This document shows positions 1 through 7,526 of a stretch of 16,860 nucleotides of DNA, piece after piece (the first letter of the stretch is position 1; the number at the start of each line of letters is the position of its first letter). This DNA is from Oscillospiraceae bacterium (GTDB taxonomy: Bacteria; Bacillota; Clostridia; Oscillospirales; Oscillospiraceae). Below the pieces are notes generated by a model. The model had not been told where the DNA came from and ran no database searches. It saw only the letters and a list, made by a program, of their open reading frames with translations. The translations under genes were made by a program, and so were the position numbers. The stretch spans positions 1-16,860 of the forward strand of contig JAHHSD010000041.1 of assembly GCA_020025425.1 (NCBI GenBank). Reading direction: 5' to 3'.

Positions 1-80
1 ACTTTTCAGTTCTCAGCAGCTGTGCTGAAATGGTTTGCGCTCACCTGCTGCCGGCTACTCAGGACCCGTCTCGTGAGTGC
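1..80 (-). other. Possible structured RNA leader (T-box-like), truncated
   Basis: This is the start of the transcript made from the 87-115 promoter. It contains no evident coding start. It holds a perfect 6-bp hairpin (arms 13-18 and 23-28, loop GCTG) and a competing pairing of 4-9 with 25-30, so two folds could alternate. Read on the minus strand it has GAGTAG followed about 16 nt later by GGTGAGC and GCAAACC, reminiscent of Stem I of clostridial T-box leaders. The specifier, antiterminator and downstream gene are not in the window, so the T-box assignment is an inference. An ordinary untranslated leader is equally possible. Confidence 0.28.
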
Positions 81-86
81 TTGAAT

Positions 87-115
87 ATATTAGCAAAGAA
101 TGGTCCCTTTGTCAA
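87..115 (-). promoter_or_regulatory. Sigma-A promoter firing off the left edge
   Basis: On the minus strand TTGACA (115-110) and TAATAT (92-87) are separated by exactly 17 bp, a near-consensus vegetative promoter. Transcription would start near position 80 and run leftwards, divergent from metA. The gene it serves lies outside the window. No plus-strand gene covers this segment, so the match is not a by-product of coding sequence. Confidence 0.7.
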
Positions 116-304
116 CACCTTTTTCAAGTTTTTTCGACTTTTCTTTTTCACCCCTGTTTCACCCCCTGTTTGGCCTGAATTATATATTATATTGTATAGG
201 GCCGCCCTCTCTTTCCATGTATCCCAATTTCTGCCTTGCAGAAGGAGTGCGGTTGTGTTAGTCTTTCAGTACTATGACCATTTATGAAGGGAGCCACACC
301 CACC

Positions 305-1219
305 ATGCCTATTCGTATCCAGGATTCTCTCCCAGCCACTTCTATTTTGGAGCATGAGAATATCTTTGTGATGACTGAGTTCCGCGCCTTCCATCAGGAC
401 ATCCGTCCTCTGAAGCTGCTGATCCTCAACCTGATGCCCACCAAGATTATCACTGAGACCCAGCTGCTGCGCAAGCTGTCCAACTCCCCCCTCCAGGTAG
501 AGGTAGAGCTGCTGCACACCTCCAGCCACATCTCCCAGAACACCGACGCCGACCACCTCTCCTCCTTTTATACCACCTTCTCCCAGATCAAGGATCGGAA
601 ATACGACGGTATGATCATCACCGGCGCTCCAGTGGAGAACCTGGACTTCACCGATGTGGACTACTGGGACGAGCTGTGCCAGATCATGGAGTGGAGCAAG
701 ACCCATGTACACTCCACCCTGCACATCTGCTGGGGCGCCCAGGCCGGGCTGTTTTACCACTACAATGTCCCCAAGTACACCCTGGACAAAAAGCTCTTCG
801 GTGTGTTCCCCCACAAGGTATTGAAAGTGCAGTCTCCTCTGTTCCGGGGCTTCGACGATGTGTTCTATGTCCCACACTCCCGCTACACCGAAAATCATCT
901 GGAGGACATCCAGCAGCACCCTGAGCTGGAAGTGATGGCCGTCTCTGAGCAGGCCGGTGTGTTTGCGGTCAAGAGCCGGGACAACCGGCACTTCTTCATC
1001 ACCGGCCATCCGGAGTACGACCCCGACACTCTGGGCAAGGAATATTTCCGGGATGTGGACCGGGGGCTGAACATTGACGTCCCCGCAAACTACTTCCCCA
1101 ATGACGACCCCACCCAGCCTCCGCTGGTCCGCTGGCGCTCCGCCGCCCAGCTCTTCTACATCAACTGGCTCAACTACTACGTCTACCAGACCACCCCCTA
1201 CGATATCCGCGAGATCTGA
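305..1219 (+). CDS. metA: Homoserine O-acetyltransferase (MetA family)
   Basis: Cytosolic enzyme that acylates the hydroxyl of L-homoserine, the first committed step of methionine synthesis. The 304-aa product matches MetA along its whole length, including the MPIR start and the NWLNYYVYQ(T)TPYD end. Visible catalytic residues are the nucleophile Cys142 (in HICWGAQA) and His235/Glu237 (in TGHPEY). Residue 111 is Glu (in TGAPVE), where the E. coli succinyltransferase has Gly; in this family Glu111 goes with acetyl-CoA use, so the acetyl product is inferred despite the common succinyltransferase name. ATG305 is chosen over in-frame ATG284 because MetA homology starts there and a GAAGGGAG ribosome site lies at 286-293. 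The gene stands alone. Upstream is an AT-rich stretch (178-198) that probably holds the promoter, but no convincing -35/-10 pair is seen. No SAM riboswitch or clear terminator is recognisable. Confidence 0.95.
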   Translation: MPIRIQDSLPATSILEHENIFVMTEFRAFHQDIRPLKLLILNLMPTKIITETQLLRKLSNSPLQVEVELLHTSSHISQNTDADHLSSFYTTFSQIKDRKYDGMIITGAPVENLDFTDVDYWDELCQIMEWSKTHVHSTLHICWGAQAGLFYHYNVPKYTLDKKLFGVFPHKVLKVQSPLFRGFDDVFYVPHSRYTENHLEDIQQHPELEVMAVSEQAGVFAVKSRDNRHFFITGHPEYDPDTLGKEYFRDVDRGLNIDVPANYFPNDDPTQPPLVRWRSAAQLFYINWLNYYVYQTTPYDIREI

Positions 1220-1299
1220 TGGGATACACGCCCTCCCTTCTGCTCTGTGCCTGTTTTCAGCACTCTCCCACCCCCTTTGTAAATATTTTATGAACCCTC

Positions 1300-1328
1300 T
1301 TGCATTTTCACCCGGGATAGGCTATCAT
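1300..1328 (+). promoter_or_regulatory. Sigma-A promoter of htpG
   Basis: TTGCAT (1300-1305) and TATCAT (1323-1328) are separated by 17 bp. The predicted start point, about 1335, falls inside the CIRCE inverted repeat, so a repressor bound there would block initiation. Confidence 0.75.
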
Positions 1329-1332
1329 ATCG

Positions 1333-1359
1333 TTAGCACTCATAATAAATGAGTGCTAA
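1333..1359 (+). promoter_or_regulatory. CIRCE element (HrcA operator)
   Basis: A perfect TTAGCACTC-N9-GAGTGCTAA inverted repeat, the consensus operator of the heat-shock repressor HrcA. The symmetry extends one CG step further on each side, giving 11-bp arms at 1331-1341 and 1351-1361. It overlaps the expected transcription start and will also lie in the 5' untranslated RNA of htpG. The in-frame ATG at 1349 sits inside the operator and is not a plausible start. Confidence 0.95.
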
Positions 1360-1408
1360 CGATTTTGTTTATAAGACTATTTCATATACTACGGAGGCGT
1401 CATACAAC

Positions 1409-3331
1409 ATGGCAAAGAAGCAGTTTAAGGCGGAATCCAAGCGCCTGATGGACCTGATGATCAATTCCATCTACACCCACAAGGAGATCTTCCTCCGGGA
1501 GCTCATCTCCAACGCCAGCGATGCAGAGGACAAGCTGGCCTACCAGTCTCTCACCGATGACACGGTGGACGTGAAGCAGAGCGACCTGAAAATCACCATC
1601 GTGCCCGACAAGGAGATGCGCACCCTGACCGTCTCCGATAACGGCCTGGGCATGTCCAAGGACGATCTGGAGAACAACCTGGGCACCATCGCCAAGAGCG
1701 GCTCCTTCCAGTTCAAGCAGGACCTGAAGGAGAGCGGCAAGGCCGAGGACGCCGACAAGGTGGACGTGATCGGTCAGTTCGGCGTGGGCTTCTACTCCGC
1801 CTTCATGGTGGCCGACAACGTCACCGTGATCTCCAGGGCCTGGGGCAGCGACGAGGCCTTTATGTGGCAGTCCGCCGGCACTGACGGCTACACCGTCACC
1901 CCCTGCGAGAAGGCCGCCCCCGGCACCGACGTCATCATGCACCTGAAGGAAAATGTGGAGGGCGAGAATTACGACCAGTATCTTGACACCCACAAATTAC
2001 AGGAGCTGATCAAAAAGTATTCCGATTACATCCGCTACCCCATCACCATGGAGGTGGAGGACTACCGCCAGAAGGAGAAGCCCGCCGACGCCGGCGAGGA
2101 CTACAAGCCTGAGTGGGAGACTGTGAAGGAGTGGAAAACCATCAACTCCATGGTGCCCCTGTGGCAGCGCCCCAAGAGCCAGGTCAAGCCCGAAGAGTAC
2201 AACGAATTCTATAAGGAGAAGTTCGGCGACTGGCAGGACCCCCTGTCCGTCATCCACACCTCCGCCGAGGGCGCCGTGACCTACAAGGCCATGCTGTACA
2301 TTCCCTCCGAGGCCCCCTATGACTTCTACACCCGTGAGTACCAGAAGGGCCTCCAGCTCTACTCCTCCGGCGTACTCATCATGGACAAGTGCGCCGACCT
2401 GCTGCCCGACCACTTCCGCTTTGTCAAGGGCGTGGTGGACTCCGCCGACTTCTCCCTGAATATCAGCCGTGAGGTGCTCCAGCACGACCGCCAGCTCCAG
2501 GTCATCGCCACCGCACTGGAGAAGAAGATCAAGAACGAGCTGATGAAGCTGCAGAAGGACGACCGGGAGAAGTACGAGAAATTCTGGAAGGCCTTCGGCA
2601 CCCAGGTCAAGTACGGCATTGTGGCCGACTACGGCACCCACAAGGACATGCTCCAGGATCTGCTCCTGTTCTGGTCCTCCAAGGAGAACGCCAACACCAC
2701 CCTGGCCGCCTACATGGACCGCATGCCCGAGGATCAGGAGTTCATCTACTACGCCTGCGGTGAGTCCGTGGACAAGATCGCCAAGCTGCCTCAGGTAGAG
2801 CGCATCCTGGACAAGGGCTACGAGATCCTCTACTGCACCGACGATCCCGACGATTTCGTCATGCGCGCCCTTATGGAGATCGACGGCAAGAAGGTCAAGT
2901 CGGTCAACGACGAGGACGCCCTGCCCCAGACCGAGGAGGAGAAGAAGGCCGCCGAGGAGAAGTCCGAGGCCGGCAAGGACGTCCTGGCCGCCGTGAAGGA
3001 GGCCCTGGGCGATCAGCTCCACGAGGTCCGCATCTCCAATATTCTGAAATCCGGCGCCTGCTGCCTCACCGCCGACGGCCCCGTCTCCCTGGAGATGGAG
3101 AAGTATATGCGCAAGGTGGACGGCGAGCGGGCCATGAAGGCCCAGCGTGTGCTGGAGCTGAACCCCGATTCCGCTCCCTACGCCGCGCTGAAGAAGGCCC
3201 AGGAGGCCGGGGACAAGGAGACCGTGGCCAAGTACTCCAAGCTGCTCTACGGTCAGGCCCTGCTCATGGCCGACCTGCCCCTGGACGATCCCGCCGGGTT
3301 CGCCGAGCTGGTCTGCTCCCTGATGGTCTGA
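1409..3331 (+). CDS. htpG: Molecular chaperone HtpG (Hsp90 family)
   Basis: Cytosolic ATP-dependent dimeric chaperone that remodels client proteins under stress. The 640-aa length is usual for the bacterial family. The N-terminal GHKL ATPase domain shows ELISNASDA with Glu31 and Asn35, then DNGLGM with Asp77, and the GQFGVGFYSAF lid/phosphate-binding segment. The middle domain carries the conserved arginine in NISREVLQ. The C-terminal dimerisation domain follows a charged, Glu/Lys-rich stretch (EEEKKAAEEKSEAGK). ATG1409 is chosen because homology begins at MAKKQF and GGAGG lies at 1393-1397; the longer frame from 1349 runs through the operator. It is monocistronic, with its own promoter and CIRCE upstream and a strong terminator downstream. 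HrcA repression is inferred from the operator; in Bacillus subtilis htpG is not in the HrcA regulon. Confidence 0.97.
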   Translation: MAKKQFKAESKRLMDLMINSIYTHKEIFLRELISNASDAEDKLAYQSLTDDTVDVKQSDLKITIVPDKEMRTLTVSDNGLGMSKDDLENNLGTIAKSGSFQFKQDLKESGKAEDADKVDVIGQFGVGFYSAFMVADNVTVISRAWGSDEAFMWQSAGTDGYTVTPCEKAAPGTDVIMHLKENVEGENYDQYLDTHKLQELIKKYSDYIRYPITMEVEDYRQKEKPADAGEDYKPEWETVKEWKTINSMVPLWQRPKSQVKPEEYNEFYKEKFGDWQDPLSVIHTSAEGAVTYKAMLYIPSEAPYDFYTREYQKGLQLYSSGVLIMDKCADLLPDHFRFVKGVVDSADFSLNISREVLQHDRQLQVIATALEKKIKNELMKLQKDDREKYEKFWKAFGTQVKYGIVADYGTHKDMLQDLLLFWSSKENANTTLAAYMDRMPEDQEFIYYACGESVDKIAKLPQVERILDKGYEILYCTDDPDDFVMRALMEIDGKKVKSVNDEDALPQTEEEKKAAEEKSEAGKDVLAAVKEALGDQLHEVRISNILKSGACCLTADGPVSLEMEKYMRKVDGERAMKAQRVLELNPDSAPYAALKKAQEAGDKETVAKYSKLLYGQALLMADLPLDDPAGFAELVCSLMV

Positions 3332-3364
3332 TCCCGCTCCGCGAAACCCATATCACACAACCGC

Positions 3365-3402
3365 AAACAGGACGTATCCAAGGGGATACGTCCTGTTTTT
3401 TT
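3365..3402 (+). terminator. Rho-independent terminator of htpG
   Basis: A perfect 15-bp stem (3365-3379 with 3384-3398) around the loop AAGG, followed by a T-run to 3402. It starts 34 bp after the htpG stop codon. Confidence 0.93.
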
Positions 3403-3421
3403 ATGCGTTTCCCGCCCCCCA

Positions 3422-3450
3422 TTTACACCGCTCCCGCCCTCCTGTACAAT
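3422..3450 (+). promoter_or_regulatory. Sigma-A promoter of the ECF sigma operon
   Basis: TTTACA (3422-3427) and TACAAT (3445-3450) with 17-bp spacing, about 80 bp upstream of the sigma-factor start. Further down, TGTAAC (3478-3483) and CGAC (3498-3501) resemble ECF -35 and -10 elements, which could mean autoregulation. Their 14-bp spacing is shorter than usual, so that second promoter is doubtful. Confidence 0.65.
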
Positions 3451-3528
3451 GGAGGATGAAATTTTCTCTTCCTGTGCTGTAACACAGCCGGGGAAATCGA
3501 CACTAATAGGGTGAAAGGAGGGGACGAC

Positions 3529-4032
3529 GTGAAGGAGCTGCTGCGCGAGCTGTTCGACCTCTACCACCGGGACGTATATCTCTATCTGTACAGTCTGAGC
3601 CGGGACGCCGCCCTCTCCGAGGATCTGACCTCCGAGGTCTTTCTGGAGGTGGTCCAGTCCATTCACTGGTTCCGGGGAGACTCAGATGTGAAAACCTGGC
3701 TGTTCGCCATCGCCCGCCACAAGTGGTTCGCATACCTGCGCAAAAAGAAGGCCCAGCCCCCACTGGAGCTGCTGGACGAGCTGCTGGCCAGCGCCTCCCG
3801 CTCCCCCGAGGACCGGATCTGCGACCAGGCGGCGGCCCAGCGGGTCCGGGACCTGCTGGCCCAGGAGCCGGAGCGCACCCGGACCATTGTCTCCCTCCGG
3901 CTGGAGGGCTGGTCCTTCCACGAGATCGGCCAGCGGCTGGGCGTATCGGAGAGCTCCGCCCGGGTTATCGACTTCCGGGCCAAGGCCAGAATCCGCAGTA
4001 CATTAAAAGAGGAGGGATTTTTAGATGAATAA
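3529..4032 (+). CDS. ECF RNA polymerase sigma factor
   Basis: Directs RNA polymerase to a specialised regulon, probably in response to a membrane or envelope signal relayed by the next gene. The 167-aa product has the two-domain ECF plan. Region 2 spans about residues 8-74, with EDLTSEVFLEVVQSI, a TWLFAIARHKW core and a basic RKKK end. Region 4 spans about residues 108-160, with a helix-turn-helix around SFHEIGQRLGVSESSARV. No region 1.1 or 3 is present. GTG3529 is chosen over GTG3511 because the strong site AAAGGAGGGG (3514-3523) sits just ahead of it and would otherwise lie inside the gene. The stop overlaps the anti-sigma start by 8 bp. The specific ECF group cannot be named from sequence alone. 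Confidence 0.9.
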   Translation: MKELLRELFDLYHRDVYLYLYSLSRDAALSEDLTSEVFLEVVQSIHWFRGDSDVKTWLFAIARHKWFAYLRKKKAQPPLELLDELLASASRSPEDRICDQAAAQRVRDLLAQEPERTRTIVSLRLEGWSFHEIGQRLGVSESSARVIDFRAKARIRSTLKEEGFLDE

Positions 4033-4549
4033 AATTTCCTGTGAGATCTGCATGGACCTGATCCCTCTGGTCCAGGACGGTGTGGCCAGCGCCGACAGCC
4101 GGCAGGCGGTAGCCGACCACATCGCGGGCTGCCCCGCCTGCCGGGCCCTGTTCGACGGCCAGCCCCCTCCCGAGTCCAACGGAACACAGCTGCTCATGCA
4201 GATCCAGCACAAAATGCAGCTTTTCTTCGTCATGCTTATGATGATCGGCATTTTCTTCGGGGTGTCCCTGCTGGCCGGCGAGGACATGTTCTACAACGTC
4301 CTGATCATGCCGGTGATCGGTGCTCTGGGCTACGGTGTCTCCCGGTGGAACGCCCTGTACCAGGTCCCCATCCTGCTGCTGGTGGTCCACGTCCTGGTCC
4401 AGACCCTGGGCCTGATCCGGGGGGTGGAGCGCTTTGACCTGCTCAGCCTGCTGTGGTGGACCGTGATCCTGGCCATGTTTGTCCTGCTGGGCACCGTGAT
4501 CGCCGGTCTGTTCCACTACGCCTTCCGAAAGGAGAAGAAGGATGAATAA
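4025..4549 (+). CDS. Zinc-finger membrane anti-sigma factor
   Basis: Likely holds the upstream sigma factor inactive at the membrane until a signal arrives. The 174-aa protein begins with a zf-HC2-type domain: Cys6/Cys9 and the diagnostic His32-x3-Cys36-x2-Cys39 (HIAGCPAC). After a short linker come about four hydrophobic helices (roughly 66-85, 90-106, 113-131, 141-163) and a basic tail (FRKEKK). Such a large membrane part is unlike single-pass RsiW-type anti-sigmas and suggests sensing within the bilayer. GGAGGG at 4011-4016 gives 8-bp spacing to ATG4025. It overlaps the sigma gene by 8 bp and the next gene by 8 bp, so the three are probably translationally coupled. Anti-sigma function is inferred from domain and position. 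Confidence 0.85.
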   Translation: MNKISCEICMDLIPLVQDGVASADSRQAVADHIAGCPACRALFDGQPPPESNGTQLLMQIQHKMQLFFVMLMMIGIFFGVSLLAGEDMFYNVLIMPVIGALGYGVSRWNALYQVPILLLVVHVLVQTLGLIRGVERFDLLSLLWWTVILAMFVLLGTVIAGLFHYAFRKEKKDE

Positions 4550-5384
4550 ACAGAAAGCGAAAAAGCTCGCCGCCCTCCTGGGGGCCATCGCTCTGCTCAT
4601 CGGTCTGGCCCTCTTTGCCAACGCCCTGGTGGGCAATCCCATATCCTACCTGCTGGTCAAGCACAACGCCAGGACCTACCTGGAGCAGACCTACGGGGAC
4701 ACCGATTATGTCATTGACAGCGTGGGGTACAGCTTCAAGGACGGCAGCTACTGCGTCCAGATCAGCTCCCCTAGCAGTCAGGACACCTATTTCACCGTGG
4801 GCTACGACGCCCTGGGCCGGCGCGGCTACGACAGCTACGAGTACCGGGTGCTGGGGGGACAGAATACCGCCGACCGCATCAACCAGGAGTACCGGGACTG
4901 GGGCGACCGTATCCTGGAGTCCGGCGTTCCCTCCTTCCAGGTGGATCTGGCGGGGGCCAACTTCTATGACGCCTTCGACCGGGTCAACAACCCGGACAGC
5001 GGTGAGCCGGGCACCCCGGTGGAGCCCTGGGACACTCCCCTGGTGCTGGACCAGGTCTACAATATCCCCCAGCTGGCCGCCAGACACGGGAAGCTGGTCC
5101 TCTGGGCGGTCAGCGACCAGGTCACTGTGGAGCGGGCAGCCAGCATCCTGCTGGAGACCCGGCAGCTCATGGAGGCCGGCGGCCTCTGTGCCCGCACGGT
5201 GGACTTCCGCCTGTTCCTGCCCCGGCAGGAGGACGGCGCCCCCAACCGCGACCGCACCGAGATCGAGCTGATGAACTTCCCCTGGGAGGACATCCGCCCT
5301 GAGGGCATGACCCAGCGGGTGGAGGCCGCCTGGAAGGAAAACGATGCCTACTGGGCCTATCTGGAGGCACACTCAGACAAATAA
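4542..5384 (+). CDS. Membrane-anchored YfjL-like protein of the sigma operon
   Basis: A 280-aa protein with a basic start (MNKQKAKK) and one hydrophobic helix at about 8-30 that acts as signal anchor; the rest is predicted extracytoplasmic. There is no lipobox cysteine. The segment after the helix (NPISYLLVKHNARTYLEQTY, then VGYSFKDG and ISSPSSQDTYF) resembles the N-terminal part of YfjL-like proteins of Firmicutes, whose biochemical role is unknown. The remainder (about 110-280) has no motif I recognise. It overlaps the anti-sigma gene by 8 bp and has an AAAGGAG site just before its ATG. By position it could modulate the anti-sigma factor or be a target of the sigma factor. No enzymatic residues can be pointed to. 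Confidence 0.75.
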   Translation: MNKQKAKKLAALLGAIALLIGLALFANALVGNPISYLLVKHNARTYLEQTYGDTDYVIDSVGYSFKDGSYCVQISSPSSQDTYFTVGYDALGRRGYDSYEYRVLGGQNTADRINQEYRDWGDRILESGVPSFQVDLAGANFYDAFDRVNNPDSGEPGTPVEPWDTPLVLDQVYNIPQLAARHGKLVLWAVSDQVTVERAASILLETRQLMEAGGLCARTVDFRLFLPRQEDGAPNRDRTEIELMNFPWEDIRPEGMTQRVEAAWKENDAYWAYLEAHSDK

Positions 5385-5426
5385 AAAAGAGAGGGCGCTG
5401 TGTTTTCCACAGCGCCCTCTCTTTTT
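5384..5426. terminator. Bidirectional terminator between convergent genes
   Basis: A 17-bp perfect stem (5386-5402 with 5408-5424) and a 5-nt loop. On the plus strand it ends in a T-run; on the minus strand the A-rich left flank gives a U-run. It lies between the YfjL-like gene stop and the minus-strand SLH gene stop, only 11 bp from the latter, so it can end both transcripts. Confidence 0.93.
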
Positions 5427-5435
5427 GTTGAATCC

Positions 5436-7373
5436 TTACTGAGGATAGCGGGTATAGATCTCGTCATTTCTGCCCAGAGAATTGATGTTCATTCGGTTGT
5501 TCTGGCTGATCTCCCCACGTCTGTCCACATAGCTGTATGTGATGCGGCTCCCGTTCACATCGGTCACCACCATATACATGTCGTCGTCCCACAGGTAGAG
5601 CACATCGCCCACCCGCAGGTTCTCCAGTCTGGTGTGTCTGGTCTCCTTCAGGTCGCCAAAGACCTCGTCACTGACCATGCCGGCAAAGGCCATACCGCCC
5701 TTGCTGCGGCCAAACAGATAGGTGGAGTAGCTCTTGTCCATGTCCCAGCTGTCATTTTCCCGGTAGCCCCGGCTGTCCAGCACGTCAGAAAGCAGATCGG
5801 ACACGTTGCGGTCGGTGGCCGGGCGGCCGTTGGCCAGCTGGCCCTCCCCGCCGATCACGTTGTCGGGGTAGCGGGTATAGATCTGGTCATAGCGGTCCAG
5901 CTCACTCAGGCGCAGGACACCGTTCCAGTTGACCCAGCCCTTCCGGTCCACGGTGACATAGTACAGGTTGGTGCGGTCCACGTCCGTCACCACCAGATAC
6001 TCGTCCTCATCGTCCCGGTAGATCACGTCGCCGGCCCGGATCTCAGAGGTCCGCTGGACGGTTCTGTCCGCCAGCTGGCCGAAGATCTGGTCGCTGAGGT
6101 AGTAGGCAAAGGCCTGGGCGCCGTAGGTCCTGCGGCTGGTGAAGGTATTGGGCACATAGGCGTAATTCATATCCCAGCTGCTGCCCTGGCCGTACTCCCT
6201 GCGCTTGAAGGTGTCCATGGCGCTGATGACGTTGCGCTCCGTGGCCTCCTCACCGTTTGCCAGGGCGTCATAGGGCTGGGTGTCATCCTCATAGCGGCTG
6301 TAAATGGTGTCCATCTTGCTCAGGTCGCTGCGGCTGGCCACTTTGTCCCAGCTGATACGGCCGGAGCTGTCGCAGCTCACATAGTAGAACTTATCCCGGG
6401 TGACCTCCTGGACCAGGACGTGGGACCGGGTGGCGTTCCAGTAGATCATGTCACCGGCCTTCAGCTTGCTGGCATCCACAGTGGTGACCTGGAAGGTGCC
6501 GAATACCCGGTCACTGAGCATAAAGAGGAAGGCGTCGTTGCCGTAGCCCCGGCCCAGCACCTTGGACAGGTAGGGCTTCTTCATATCCCACACATACTGC
6601 CAGTTGAACTCTCTCTTCTGGGCCGCCAGGGCCTCTGTCACATTCTGCTGGGTGGGGTCCTTGCCGTTGACCAGCTTGGTGGTGTTATGGTAAATGTTGG
6701 CGGCCTCCTCGGTCTTGGCGTCCAGCAGCTTGCAGACCACCACAGCGCCGTGGATGCGCTGCATGGAGTCGTTGCCCTTGAAGGTGCCCAGATCGTCCAT
6801 ACCGGCCAGGAAATTTTTGGCGTAGGCCAGGGCCACCGCCTTCTGGTACTTCTCCGGGATCTTATCCCAGTCGGCGATCTTTCTCTGGACGGCCAGCAGA
6901 TCCAGATCGGAAGGGAGGGTCCACTTCTGCACCCGGGCCAGGTTGGCCATGATCTGTGCCATGTCGTAGCGGCTGATCTCCGCATTCACGGCCCCGGTGC
7001 TCCAGGTGTTGCTCAGCTTCCGGTTCTCACCCACGGCGGTGTTGTCCAAAAGGCCGTTGGAGTAGGCCACCGCCATATAGGCGCGCCACCACTCCGCCGG
7101 CTTGTAGGTGTTGTGGTAGGTCATGACCTCGTCCTTATAGAAAATATTGCACACCATTGTGGTGAACTGTGCATTGGTCAGGGGCTTGGTGGTCCCGAAG
7201 GTCCCGTCGCCCAGGCCGCTGACCAACCCCTCCTGGGCCGCTCTGGTCACAAATGAATAGCCCCAGTAGCTGCTGGGCACATCCTTAAACACGACAGGGG
7301 CCGCCCACACGCTGCCCACTGTCAGACATCCGCACAGGGCCACAGCCGCGGCGGACCGCAACATCTTTTTCAT
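5436..7373 (-). CDS. Secreted SLH-domain protein with three tandem C-terminal modules
   Basis: A 645-aa exported protein. Residues 1-25 form a signal peptide (MKKMLRS, hydrophobic core, SVWAA). Three SLH-like segments follow: about 27-75 (VFKDVPSSYWGYSFV, GLGDGTFG), 95-145 and 165-215; they would tether it to cell-wall polymer. The C-terminal half is three modules of about 125-130 residues (about 238-361, 375-502, 516-643) sharing WDM, SD-x-(I/V)FG, GD(M/V)(I/L)Y and IY(S/T)RY. The modules resemble papain/CHAP-like domains of clostridial exoproteins, but the expected nucleophile Cys before the AF motif is Asn, Ala and Gly, and only module 1 keeps a His (His318). A structural or binding role is therefore more likely than catalysis. 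ATG7373 is chosen for the AAAGGAG site at 7386-7380 and the signal peptide. It has its own promoter and a terminator shared with the convergent operon. Confidence 0.85.
   Translation of the reverse strand: MKKMLRSAAAVALCGCLTVGSVWAAPVVFKDVPSSYWGYSFVTRAAQEGLVSGLGDGTFGTTKPLTNAQFTTMVCNIFYKDEVMTYHNTYKPAEWWRAYMAVAYSNGLLDNTAVGENRKLSNTWSTGAVNAEISRYDMAQIMANLARVQKWTLPSDLDLLAVQRKIADWDKIPEKYQKAVALAYAKNFLAGMDDLGTFKGNDSMQRIHGAVVVCKLLDAKTEEAANIYHNTTKLVNGKDPTQQNVTEALAAQKREFNWQYVWDMKKPYLSKVLGRGYGNDAFLFMLSDRVFGTFQVTTVDASKLKAGDMIYWNATRSHVLVQEVTRDKFYYVSCDSSGRISWDKVASRSDLSKMDTIYSRYEDDTQPYDALANGEEATERNVISAMDTFKRREYGQGSSWDMNYAYVPNTFTSRRTYGAQAFAYYLSDQIFGQLADRTVQRTSEIRAGDVIYRDDEDEYLVVTDVDRTNLYYVTVDRKGWVNWNGVLRLSELDRYDQIYTRYPDNVIGGEGQLANGRPATDRNVSDLLSDVLDSRGYRENDSWDMDKSYSTYLFGRSKGGMAFAGMVSDEVFGDLKETRHTRLENLRVGDVLYLWDDDMYMVVTDVNGSRITYSYVDRRGEISQNNRMNINSLGRNDEIYTRYPQ
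5445..6662 (-). repeat. Triplicated protein module within the SLH gene
   Basis: Three consecutive copies of a module of about 130 residues, at roughly 6662-6291, 6251-5868 and 5828-5445. Conserved anchors in order are xNV near the start, (S/V)WDM, LSD/VSD-x-(I/V)FG, a GD-x-(I/L)Y turn, a YV-rich strand pair with D-x2-G, and a closing IY(S/T)RY. Copies 2 and 3 look closer to each other (shared RNV, SWDM, VVTDV, IYTRYP) than to copy 1, suggesting the later duplication made those two. Divergence is high, so this is an old protein-level repeat rather than a recent DNA duplication. Confidence 0.8.
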
Positions 7374-7452
7374 TTCATTCTCCTTTGCTCCGGGGGAGCC
7401 ACCATATCCGACGCCCAACATCCCCCGGATCGATTGGGCATCTCTTTCCCTT

Positions 7453-7481
7453 ATTTTAACGGCTGCCCACACAAAAGTCAA
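7453..7481 (-). promoter_or_regulatory. Sigma-A promoter of the triple-module SLH gene
   Basis: On the minus strand TTGACT (7481-7476) and TAAAAT (7458-7453) are spaced by 17 bp. The start codon is about 80 bp downstream. The promoter follows the terminator of the upstream gene, so the gene is its own transcription unit. Confidence 0.75.
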
Positions 7482-7526
7482 AGCTATCCTATGCCGTATT
7501 CTGTCTTTTTCTCCCCCTTTTAGGCC

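Noticed and set aside
305..1219. A SAM riboswitch controlling metA
   Set aside because: The 120-304 region was checked for the S-box core and for a terminator/antiterminator pair; neither is evident.
1349..1408. The longer htpG start at ATG1349
   Set aside because: It lies inside the CIRCE operator with no ribosome site; HtpG similarity begins at ATG1409, which has GGAGG upstream.
5400..7256. A 618-aa plus-strand open frame over the triple-module SLH gene
   Set aside because: It starts inside the bidirectional terminator, has no ribosome site and encodes a Val/His/Gly-rich composition. The opposite strand encodes a signal peptide and SLH domains.
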